Shown here: piece by piece, positions 55,058 to 62,903 of the stretch
Numbering within the stretch: position 1 is the first letter of the stretch
Layout: every line of letters begins with the position of its first letter
Assembly: GCA_023433705.1 (NCBI GenBank)
Contig: JAEYUC010000007.1
Location: 1 to 64,000, forward strand
Direction: 5' to 3'
Length of the DNA: 64,000 nt
Source: Pseudomonadota bacterium
Lineage (GTDB): Bacteria; Pseudomonadota; Gammaproteobacteria; Steroidobacterales; Steroidobacteraceae
Made by a program: the position numbers and the translations under genes
The notes under the pieces: generated by a model
Told to the model about the DNA's origin: nothing
Databases searched by the model: none
What the model saw: the letters and a program-made list of their open reading frames with translations, nothing else

Positions 55058-57123
55058 GGCGTGTCACCCGCGGGCGGCTGCGGCGCGACTGGATCGGTGG
55101 GCGACGCGTCCGACGGGTTTTCATCGGCCGGCGCGTTCTCGGGCGCGGCATCGGACGGCGCCTGCTCGGGCTGCACCTGTTCGAGCTCGCCTTGCGATTC
55201 GCTCGGCTGCTCGCCCGCGGGCGCACTCACCGCACCGCCACCGAGCGCGGCCCGGTCGTAGATTGCCGCGAGCGCGAAGCGCGCCTGGATCTGGTACGTG
55301 CCGATGCGTTCCTTCTGCTGCTCGAGCTCGTCGCGCGCGAGCGTTTCGAGCAATTCGTTCTGCTGCTTGGCGACTTCGGCGAGTCGCACCTGCGCGCCTT
55401 CGAGGCGCGCGCGCAGCGCGGCGACTCGCGCGGCGAAATCGCCCGTGTTGTTGGGCATCGAGCCGCGCGCCTTCTCGACGCGCACCCAGCGGTTCTGCGC
55501 TTCGCGCAATGCCTGGTCCAGGTCCTTCAAGGTCCTGCGCTCGTTCCACACGCGCGCCTTGAAGGCTTCGGCGAGACGCCAGTAGAGGACGCCCTTCGCC
55601 AGACGGGTCTTCTCGCGGATGGCGTTGGTTTCCTCGTCCTCCGGCGCGGTCAGCAGCGCCGCCTCGAGCCGCATGATGCGGGCCCACTGTTCGCGCTCCT
55701 GCGCCGTGCCGAGCGCGGCCACGTCCTGGGTGGTCTCGACCTCGTCGAGCATGCCGCCCACGGTGGCGCGATCCGCGCCGTATTTGTCGAGACGACCGGA
55801 AGCGAGCACGGCATCTGCCTGCGGCACACGTTCGGCGTACGCGCGCTCGCGCGTGTCGAGCATGTCGTCGAACGCGACGATGCTGTCCTGCCACTTAGAA
55901 AGCGTGCCGCCGAGGAACGCGAGATCGCGGTAGTTCTTGAGGCCTTCCTGGAAATCGTGTCCGGCCAGCAGGTGATAGAGATAACGCGACTCGGGCGCGT
56001 TGGGCAGCTCGCGCAGCTGCCAGAACCAGCCGTACTGGTCCCTGCCCCTTCCGTCCCGCTGCAGCAACCTGTCGAGCATGGTGCCGTCGTTGATCTCGGC
56101 GATCGACGTATCGATGTTCGCGGTCTCCGCGTCGAAAGACCGGATGGCGGTTTCGTAGTTATCCGCGGCCTGCGCGTTCGCGTTCAGCTTGGCGAATGCG
56201 TACGGAATCGCGAGATAGGCTTCCTGCACCGCCGAGTCGAGCAGGTTGCGATCGCGCAATTCCATCCACGGAGTCAGCGCTTCCTGGAACTGTCCGCTCG
56301 CCGCGTCGGCCCAGCCGACCCCGAGCAGCGCCTTGTTCGAGTACGGACCGTCGAGCCGCACGCGCTGCAATACGGGCTTGGCGAGATCCGGCTGGTTGTT
56401 CTGTAGATAGGCGTAACCGAGCGCGAGGTTCGCGCGGTCCTTGAGCGAACGGAGCTCGCGGCGGCCGGACTCGAGCGTGCCGACCGTCGTCAAGAATGGA
56501 TCCGCCTCGGCGATGAGTCCCTTGCGCACCAGCGCGACGCCCAGGTTGTACTGCGCGTACGCCAGCCAGTCCGATTGATCCTTGCGACCGCGCCAGGAAT
56601 TCAGCAGCGCGATGGCCTCGTCGAAGCGCTGCTGGCGCAGCAGGATGTTGGACAGCAGGTGCATGCGCTCGGCTTCGAGATCCGGCGTGAGCCTGCCCTG
56701 CACTTCCTTGATGGCGCGCTCGGCGCGATCGAGATAGCCGCGCGCGTACCAGACCTTGCCGAGATAGAACCACGCGCGGTTGCGAACGCCCTCGGGCACC
56801 GAACGCGTCAGCAGCGTCTCGAAGCGCTCGCCCGCCTCGTTGTGCAGGCCGAGCGAGAGATAGAGGCCACCGAGCAGCAGGTTGGTCTCGGCGTCGTGGT
56901 GCGGCATGCGGCCCCACTGCTGGTAGGCCAGCAGCCGCGTGATCGCCTCGAGATCCTCGCCCTGGTAGTAATAGAAGAGTGCGTCGCCGAAGTGCAGGTC
57001 GCGCACCACCGTGGGCGACAACTTGTCGGCCTCGGGCTTGGCGGCATGCGCCGGCGCGGTCGTCAACGACGCAATGGCCATCGACGAGATGGCCACCGCG
57101 AGCAACTGTGGGAGACGCTTCAA
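55054..57123 (-). CDS. Periplasmic TPR protein (689 residues)
   Basis: Signal peptide MKRLPQLLAVAISSMAIASLTTAPAHA. TPR-like repeats over residues ~45-330 (FGDALFYYYQGEDLEAITRLLAYQQWGR, AWFYLGKVWYARGYLDRAERAIKEVQ, ALLGVGWADAASGQFQEALTPW), a long coiled-coil-rich part (~480-620) and a Pro/Glu/Ala tail. Resembles TPR proteins that accompany TolQ/TolR-like systems. 15 bp downstream of the secreted unknown gene; overlaps the larger TPR gene. Confidence 0.88.
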   Translation of the reverse strand: MKRLPQLLAVAISSMAIASLTTAPAHAAKPEADKLSPTVVRDLHFGDALFYYYQGEDLEAITRLLAYQQWGRMPHHDAETNLLLGGLYLSLGLHNEAGERFETLLTRSVPEGVRNRAWFYLGKVWYARGYLDRAERAIKEVQGRLTPDLEAERMHLLSNILLRQQRFDEAIALLNSWRGRKDQSDWLAYAQYNLGVALVRKGLIAEADPFLTTVGTLESGRRELRSLKDRANLALGYAYLQNNQPDLAKPVLQRVRLDGPYSNKALLGVGWADAASGQFQEALTPWMELRDRNLLDSAVQEAYLAIPYAFAKLNANAQAADNYETAIRSFDAETANIDTSIAEINDGTMLDRLLQRDGRGRDQYGWFWQLRELPNAPESRYLYHLLAGHDFQEGLKNYRDLAFLGGTLSKWQDSIVAFDDMLDTRERAYAERVPQADAVLASGRLDKYGADRATVGGMLDEVETTQDVAALGTAQEREQWARIMRLEAALLTAPEDEETNAIREKTRLAKGVLYWRLAEAFKARVWNERRTLKDLDQALREAQNRWVRVEKARGSMPNNTGDFAARVAALRARLEGAQVRLAEVAKQQNELLETLARDELEQQKERIGTYQIQARFALAAIYDRAALGGGAVSAPAGEQPSESQGELEQVQPEQAPSDAAPENAPADENPSDASPTDPVAPQPPAGDTP

Positions 57124-57138
57124 GGTCTCACTCCAACC

Positions 57139-57807
57139 TTATTCCCAGTCCTTTATCGCGAACTCGGGCTGCGCGCGCCGCTGCCGGTCGGTGATCTTGA
57201 GCTCGAGGTACTTCGCGCCCACTCCCTTCTCGAACTTTAGATTGGCGCCGCGCTTGTAGTCGCGCTCGTTCGGTCCCTTGCCGCTGAAGAACGCGACGAG
57301 CTCGTGCTCGCCCACCTTGAGGTTGCCCAGGTAGACGCGATGCACGCCGCCCTTGAGCAGCGCCTCCGCCTCGCGCGGCGTGTACAGGTAGTTGGCGACT
57401 TCCTTGTTGTCGATCTTGAGCGTGAGCGAATCGAGCGCGAAGAACTCGCCGATGTCCATGGAGACGAAGATCGCGACCTGCGTGTTGGCCGGGAACAGCA
57501 GCTCTTCCTCGAGCACGAACAATTCGCGGTTGAGATCGACCACGTCTTTCTTGAGATCCTGCACGGTCTCGTCGAGCGCGCGCGTATCCGCAGGCGGCTC
57601 GCCGGACTCGGGCGGAGGCGCCTCCGCGCCGTCGACCGGCTCGGAGAGCAGCGTGCCCACGGGTGCGTCGGAGATGGTGGCGTCCGCGGGCGCGGACTCT
57701 TCCGTCTCGGCCGGTTGGGCCGGCGGCTCCTGTGCGACGGCCTGCGTCGACAGTACCGCGAAGGCGAACCATGCGACGACGTGCGCGAACTTGGTGGGTT
57801 TCGGCAT
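57139..57807 (-). CDS. Periplasmic protein of unknown function
   Basis: 222 residues from the ATG at 57807. Signal peptide (HVVAWFAFAVLSTQAVA), acidic Pro-rich stretch to ~75, a short coiled coil (TRALDETVQDLKKDVVDLNRELFVLEEELLFP), then a beta-rich domain (TQVAIFVSMDIGEFFALDSLTLKIDNKEVANYLYTPREAEALLKGGVHRVYLGNLKVGEHELVAFFSGKGPNERDYKRG) like a PEGA-type or immunoglobulin-like fold. No regulator motif: automatic labels as an AraC regulator would not fit. Sits between the TlpA and TPR genes with 13- and 15-bp gaps. Confidence 0.8.
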   Translation of the reverse strand: MPKPTKFAHVVAWFAFAVLSTQAVAQEPPAQPAETEESAPADATISDAPVGTLLSEPVDGAEAPPPESGEPPADTRALDETVQDLKKDVVDLNRELFVLEEELLFPANTQVAIFVSMDIGEFFALDSLTLKIDNKEVANYLYTPREAEALLKGGVHRVYLGNLKVGEHELVAFFSGKGPNERDYKRGANLKFEKGVGAKYLELKITDRQRRAQPEFAIKDWE

Positions 57808-57820
57808 AGTTAGACTCGGA

Positions 57821-58375
57821 TTACTCGTCCAGGAGGGTGCGCAGCTCGCGCACGTAGGTTTCTTCGTCACGGGATTTGAATTCACGATGCGCGACGCGCA
57901 GCACGCCCGCGCGATCCACGAACACGACCATCGGCAGACGGTCGACTCCGTAGTCGCGGCCGGTATTGCGCGGCGTCGACACCAGCAGAGGGAACTGCAC
58001 GTCCTGCGCGCGCGCGAACTTCTCGGCGCGCGCGAGATTCTCGTCGAGGTTCACGCCGATCACGACCAGGCCGGCGCTCTTGTAGGTCTTCGCGATGCGA
58101 TCGAGCGCCTCGAGCTGGTCGCGGCAGGTATTGCAGCTGCCGCTCCAGAAACTAACTACGACGACTTCGCCGCGGTGCTCGGAGATGCGCACGTTCTCGC
58201 CGGAGATGTCGCGCGCCACCAGGTCGGGCGCGGGCTTGCCCACCAGCGCGGCGAGATCGGCGGCGGCGGTTGGCATCGCGAAACCGGCCGCGAGAGCGAG
58301 CAGGCAGCCGGACGCAACTGCAGCAATACGCTGACGCGCGGCATCCAGTGATCTCACTAACAAACAAGCGCTCAC
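57821..58375 (-). CDS. TlpA-family periplasmic thioredoxin-like protein
   Basis: About 184 residues from GTG at 58375; GTG at 58357 is an alternative. Signal peptide (IAAVASGCLLALAAGFAMPTAAA). AhpC/TSA-type fold: LVGKPAPDLVARDISGENVRISEHRGEVVVVSFWSGSCNTCRDQLEAL, so the active site is CNTC. It then has IGVNLDENLARAEKFARAQDVQFPLLVST and PMVVFVDRAGVL. First gene of the ten-gene cluster; it may keep a cluster protein in the right redox state. Confidence 0.83.
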   Translation of the reverse strand: MSACLLVRSLDAARQRIAAVASGCLLALAAGFAMPTAAADLAALVGKPAPDLVARDISGENVRISEHRGEVVVVSFWSGSCNTCRDQLEALDRIAKTYKSAGLVVIGVNLDENLARAEKFARAQDVQFPLLVSTPRNTGRDYGVDRLPMVVFVDRAGVLRVAHREFKSRDEETYVRELRTLLDE

Positions 58376-58728
58376 GGTCGGTCCAACGGTTGGTTCGGGC
58401 CTGCGGTCACCGGACAAGCGAATCCGATTCCTCGCGAAATGACGCGGGAAACCCTCGCATAGCCGACTTAACAATGTCAACGAAGCAAACCACGGTTTTC
58501 AGGGCTGTGTTTCCGGAGCTGGCGCTCCAATAGTTCAGGGGCTTCGCCCCACTCTTCACGCCGTCGAAGCGACGGCGTCCGTGAAGTTTTCGAGGCGGCT
58601 TCTGCACGCGTGGCGGTGGCGCCCTGACGGTGTCGCCGGTTGCCGACGATAGTCAGAGGATGTGGTCCGCTTCTCACGCCGTCGCGACGACGGCGTGTTT
58701 GAAGCGGATGATCGGCTCGCGGCAGCGG
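58376..58728. other. Non-coding region with two hairpins (353 bp)
   Basis: No convincing gene. Two palindromes with the same core: 58555-58585 (TTCAC + ACGCCGTCG ... CGACGGCGT + GTGAA, followed by GTTTT) and 58666-58708 (TCCGCTTC, CACGCCGTCG ... CGACGGCGTG, GAAGCGGA). The second is nearest the stop of the DUF1501-like gene and is the likelier terminator for it. The stretch 58376-58500 should hold the promoter of the ten-gene cluster; no clear -35/-10 recognised. Confidence 0.55.
58666..58708 (-). terminator. Candidate terminator of the DUF1501-like gene
   Basis: Two-part stem: outer TCCGCTTC/GAAGCGGA and inner CACGCCGTCG/CGACGGCGTG with a three-base loop, 20 bp beyond the stop codon. Very stable; lacks a T-run on the minus strand. 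Confidence 0.5.
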
Positions 58729-60351
58729 CTAGGCGGGGCTGCTGATCGTGCCGTTGCACACGGGCGCGAAGATGGTTAGCGCGTCGCGAGCTGCAGAGTT
58801 GCCCAGGCCGTGGCGCGGGAAGAAGGCGGGCTGTTCGAACATCCCCTCTTCGCCGTGCAGCGCCATGTAATTGAGCAACACGGTTTCCACGAGCAGGTTG
58901 ACGGCGTTGGCGGCCGGACTCGAGTTGGTCATCACCGAACCCGCGGCGCTCATCGAGCCGATCTGCATCCGGTTGGGATCGCGGAACGCGACACGTCCCT
59001 GCGGCCGGTACACGAGCACCAGTGACGCGGCGGTCGACTGGTTGTCGCTCGCCCAGTCGAGCTTGCCGCGACCGTCGGGGGAGTTGTTCACGACGCCGTT
59101 GGCCGACAGCGCACCGTCGCTGAAGATGTAGATCATGAGCGGCTTGTTGCGTCGGCGGGCGTACTCGAGGCAGGCGCCGATGCAGCGGCCCGCGCGGAAG
59201 TTGCGCGTTTCGCCGGTGTTGCGTCCCTGGCCGTGGTAGTCGTAACCGCCCATCGTGATCGTGCCAGCCCCCGCGTAACCGTTGATGACCATCTTCATGA
59301 CGGCCGCGGTCTTGCGGAATTCGCCATCATTCTGATACTCGGCCTGCGAGAAGATGCCGCTCGCGCCGACGATCTCCGGATCGAGATCCGGGTTGAGCGC
59401 CGCCGGCGAGCGGAAGCGGTCCGCCAGGTAGGTGGACTTCACGTAGCCGCACTTCACGAGCTGGCGCAGCGCGGCCTCGTCGGCGCTCGAAAGCTTGGTA
59501 TTGGCGAGATCGGTCTTGCGGTGACCGAGGCGCGTCATCGACTCGAGGACCGCGATGGCGTCGGCCGACGTCTCGCCCGGGTTGGTTCCCGGCAGCAAAC
59601 TACTGAGCTCGCCGGTGTCGACGAGGCCCGTCACGTCGCTGGCGCGATCCACCTTGGTGGGTCGCACGGCGGGGTTGATCATCGCCGCGGGCGCCATCGA
59701 GTTGCCGCCCGAATCCGAGTTCTGCGAACCGATCAGCGTCAGCAGCTCGCCGTCCGCGCCGATGCGGTTGATGCCGTACATCGGGTTGTGAGGATTGTTG
59801 CCCGTGTCGTTTTCCGAGCGCGCGGCGATTCCGAATCCGTTGGTGTTCGCGCGAGTCTCGACCTGCGTGGATTGCTGCATGCCGCGCAGGATCGCGCCGT
59901 CGGCGTGCCACAGCGCGCCGAATTCGTTGTTGACGAGGTTCGTGCCGGCGACGGCTCCCGGGGAGTTGGGCGTCATGTTGCCGGGAAGGCCGAGCGTGGC
60001 GTAACCCTGCGTCGAGAGGAAGTTGTCGGGCCGGCCCGCCTGGCCGATCAGCATTTCCGATCCGTGCAGGTTTGCACCGCCGGCGAGATCGAAGGCGATG
60101 AACGGCACCTTGCCCGCGCCTGCCGAGATGTTGCAGATGTCGGCGGCGTATTCCTCGAGCGGCGGGCTCATGGCGGCATGCGCCCGGCGTCCGTACAGCG
60201 CGCTCAGCAGCGTGCCGCCGGCGACGATCGCGGGACCGGTCGTGAAACCCTGCGCGATGAAGTCTCGCCGCGTGACGGGACGCTTGTGGCTCTCGTGCCG
60301 GATCGGCTCGTTGAGACCCAGTGTGCGCGGGCTCTTCTTGAGGATGTACAT
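58729..60351 (-). CDS. Secreted DUF1501-like protein with twin-arginine signal
   Basis: 540 residues. N-terminal twin-arginine-type segment TRRDFIAQGFTTGPAIVAGGTLLSALYG near residue 27. The body has an alkaline-phosphatase-like DUF1501 layout: FIAFDLAGGANLHGSEMLIG, NEFGALWHADGAILRGM, GYDYHGQGRNTGETRNFRAGRCIGACLEYARRRNKPLMIYIFSDG. DUF1501 proteins are usually paired with DUF1800 or with DUF1588/1592 cytochromes, as here. Cofactor and substrate unknown. 10 bp downstream of the LamG-cytochrome gene. Confidence 0.75.
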   Translation of the reverse strand: MYILKKSPRTLGLNEPIRHESHKRPVTRRDFIAQGFTTGPAIVAGGTLLSALYGRRAHAAMSPPLEEYAADICNISAGAGKVPFIAFDLAGGANLHGSEMLIGQAGRPDNFLSTQGYATLGLPGNMTPNSPGAVAGTNLVNNEFGALWHADGAILRGMQQSTQVETRANTNGFGIAARSENDTGNNPHNPMYGINRIGADGELLTLIGSQNSDSGGNSMAPAAMINPAVRPTKVDRASDVTGLVDTGELSSLLPGTNPGETSADAIAVLESMTRLGHRKTDLANTKLSSADEAALRQLVKCGYVKSTYLADRFRSPAALNPDLDPEIVGASGIFSQAEYQNDGEFRKTAAVMKMVINGYAGAGTITMGGYDYHGQGRNTGETRNFRAGRCIGACLEYARRRNKPLMIYIFSDGALSANGVVNNSPDGRGKLDWASDNQSTAASLVLVYRPQGRVAFRDPNRMQIGSMSAAGSVMTNSSPAANAVNLLVETVLLNYMALHGEEGMFEQPAFFPRHGLGNSAARDALTIFAPVCNGTISSPA

Positions 60352-60361
60352 GCTCTTCTCC

Positions 60362-62890
60362 CTACTGAATCAGCAACGCGCCGCTGCCGAGCACTGCTCC
60401 GCAAGCCGCTTTCATGACCGTACGCCCGCCGTTCGACGCAGAGCCCGAGGGACCCGCGACCAGGCGGTTGACGAGACCGGGAGTGACATAGCCCGAACCC
60501 GGGTCCGTCACGCCGTTCAACAGTTCGTTGCGGATGTCCGTCGCGCTGATCTCGAAGGCCAGGCCCGCGCCGACCGTCTTGTCGACGATCGCCGTGACCA
60601 GGGCTTCACGATTCGCGTTGTTAGGCGCACCCGAGGTGCCGAACACCGCCGTGCCGGTACCGCTGCCGTCGAGCGAACCGTAGAACCGCGAACGCAGCGT
60701 GGCGTCGTCGACCATCACGTTGCAGTACTGCATCGCGAGCTGCGCGAGCGCGGTCTGCTGCGAGGGCCCGAACGTGCCGAACTTCTCGATGGCCGGCAGC
60801 GCCTGCTTGACCAGCGCGTAGGTGTCGCGCACCCGCTGGTTGGTCTGCGGCACACCCGTGATCTGAGACAGCGTCGCGTTGATCTCGTCGAACGTGCGCA
60901 GGCCGACCTCGGATTCCGGCGGCAGATCGGCCGGAACGGCCGGCGTCGGCGCCGGCGGATCGGGCGGCGTGTAGCTCAGCGCGCCGATGCGCTCGAACGA
61001 CAGGAAGTACACGTCGTTGGCGACGGTCGTGTCGATCGGGGCAACGGTGCCCACCTGCGAAAGCTGCTGACCGGCGGCGGCGGTGTAGTTCGTGCCGCCC
61101 ACGGTCGTGTCGAGCGGGACGTACGCCTGGCCCGTGTGCAGTTCCGCGCCGTTCACGCCGATGCGAATGCCAGCGATCGGCAGGTCGGACGGCGTGAAGT
61201 TCGGATCCAGGCTGATGAACGTCGGCTTGGTGAACTGCAGGCCGTAGCTGTCGAGCTGGCTGGCCTCGAGCATGATGTACGCCTGCGGCTCGTTCGGCAG
61301 CAGGTGGCCGATGCTGAACAGCATGAAGTACTTCTCGCCGACGCCGGCTTCGAAGTTCTGCTGGATCTGCGCCTGCGTGAGCGTGCGGTTGTGGATGGCG
61401 ACCATGCGCATCACGCCTTCCCACTGGCGGTTCGTCGATGTCTCGTTGCCGAGCACCAGCGCGAACGTGTCGTCCCACTCGGCGAGACTGCCACCGCCCT
61501 GCGCGTCGACGTCGCCGGTGTATTCACCGTTCACGTAGAGGCGGCGGCCTTCGACCGGGCTGTAGGTGAGCACGATGTGCTGCAGGGCGGCCTGCGCGTC
61601 CTGGTCGTTGGCGTTGGTGAGCAGGACGGGATTGCCGTTCGCGCTCGTCTCGCTGCTGCGCGTGTACGCCTCGTACTGGTACATGCGCTGCGCGAGCGTG
61701 AAGTTGCGCGCGTTGTTGCCCGCCGAGTAGGAAACGAGGAACGCGTCTTCTTGCGCGACGTTGGCGTTGTTGGCCCACACCTCGATGGAGAACTCGCCCG
61801 TCGACTTGATCATGTCGGACAGCTTCTTCGAAGCCGACGCGGTGCCCTGCGCCTTGCCGGTGGGCCTGAAGACGACGCCCCAGCCGCCAACCCAAGAGTG
61901 GTCGCCGGACAGAGTGAGGTTCAGCGAGGGCTCGACACCGCTCGTGTCGTACACCGTGTTGCCCATGCCGGTCTTGAACTCGTACTTGGCGATCGTCGCC
62001 GACTCGTAGCGGTTGCCGCCGGCGGCCACCGTGCCGTCATACAAGGAGAGGCCCTTGGAGATGAGCAGCTGCGGATCGACGTTCGTGATCGGGATGCCGT
62101 TCGCGAACGCCTGGATCGCGTTCAGCATCGTGGTCGCGTTGTCGGAGCAGTTGCCCCAGCAGTTGTGGTTCTCGTCGGCCAGGCGCACGACCAGGCGCGA
62201 CTGCGCCGGGTTGTCGAGATTGATCTTCGAGCGAATCGCGGCGTAGGCCGCATCCACGTCCGCGTCCGCGAACAGTGGCTGCTGCTGGATCGCGGCCGCC
62301 GAGGAATGGCAGCGCGAGCAGTTGGCCGTCGCGGTGTTGCGCACGAGTGCGTACAGCGCCGACGAGCCGAAGGCGCCCGAGTCCGCCGGGAAGTTGCGGC
62401 TGCCGCCGACTTCGCGGATCACGGGCGGAACGAGTTCGATCTCCGTGCCGCCGTTCGCGGTCGCGCCCGCCCAGTTGCGGATCCACACCGTCATGAGATC
62501 GGCGCAGGCCGAGGCGGAAGCCAGCCAGCAGTTGTGACCGCTGGCGACCTTGGTCACGAGACGCGACTGGTCCGGCTGCTGCAGGTTCGCGACCGTGTTG
62601 GCGGCCTCGTACGCGAGGTTCACGTTGTCGTTGCGGGCGAACATCGGCGTCTGGCCATTCGCGTTGTGGCACGAGCCGCAACGGTTGTTGCCCTTGATGT
62701 TCTCCCAGAGATTGATGCGGAAGGACTGCACGTCCGCGTTCTGCGCGGCGGGTCCGACGTAGTCGGTCACCGGCGGCGCCTGCGTCACCGGGTTTTCGAC
62801 CGTGGGCGCACCACCGCTCGAGCAGGCGGCGAGCACCGCCACCGCGGCGACGGCCGCGAACCAGCGCATGAGTTTGTTTTGAGCGTTCAT
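60362..62890 (-). CDS. Lipoprotein c-type cytochrome with LamG domain
   Basis: 842 residues. Lipobox VLAAC with Cys23. Two heme sites, CGSCH at 71-75 and CSRCH at 191-195, each within a similar ~100-residue repeat (NLQQPDQSRLVTKVASGHNCW / NLDNPAQSRLVVRLADENHNCW), i.e. an internal duplication. Residues ~310-480 are a LamG/concanavalin domain (FSIEVWANNANVAQEDAFLVSYSAG...LHIVLTYSPVEGRRLYVNGEYTG). The C-terminal part is unassigned. Electron-transfer plus carbohydrate- or polymer-binding suggests surface-linked oxidation. Next to the DUF1588/1592-like gene. Confidence 0.85.
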   Translation of the reverse strand: MNAQNKLMRWFAAVAAVAVLAACSSGGAPTVENPVTQAPPVTDYVGPAAQNADVQSFRINLWENIKGNNRCGSCHNANGQTPMFARNDNVNLAYEAANTVANLQQPDQSRLVTKVASGHNCWLASASACADLMTVWIRNWAGATANGGTEIELVPPVIREVGGSRNFPADSGAFGSSALYALVRNTATANCSRCHSSAAAIQQQPLFADADVDAAYAAIRSKINLDNPAQSRLVVRLADENHNCWGNCSDNATTMLNAIQAFANGIPITNVDPQLLISKGLSLYDGTVAAGGNRYESATIAKYEFKTGMGNTVYDTSGVEPSLNLTLSGDHSWVGGWGVVFRPTGKAQGTASASKKLSDMIKSTGEFSIEVWANNANVAQEDAFLVSYSAGNNARNFTLAQRMYQYEAYTRSSETSANGNPVLLTNANDQDAQAALQHIVLTYSPVEGRRLYVNGEYTGDVDAQGGGSLAEWDDTFALVLGNETSTNRQWEGVMRMVAIHNRTLTQAQIQQNFEAGVGEKYFMLFSIGHLLPNEPQAYIMLEASQLDSYGLQFTKPTFISLDPNFTPSDLPIAGIRIGVNGAELHTGQAYVPLDTTVGGTNYTAAAGQQLSQVGTVAPIDTTVANDVYFLSFERIGALSYTPPDPPAPTPAVPADLPPESEVGLRTFDEINATLSQITGVPQTNQRVRDTYALVKQALPAIEKFGTFGPSQQTALAQLAMQYCNVMVDDATLRSRFYGSLDGSGTGTAVFGTSGAPNNANREALVTAIVDKTVGAGLAFEISATDIRNELLNGVTDPGSGYVTPGLVNRLVAGPSGSASNGGRTVMKAACGAVLGSGALLIQ

Positions 62891-62903
62891 TATTGGTGCT
62901 CCC

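Noticed and set aside
57139..57807. AraC-type regulator in the ten-gene cluster
   Set aside because: The protein has a signal peptide and beta-rich periplasmic domain, with no helix-turn-helix.
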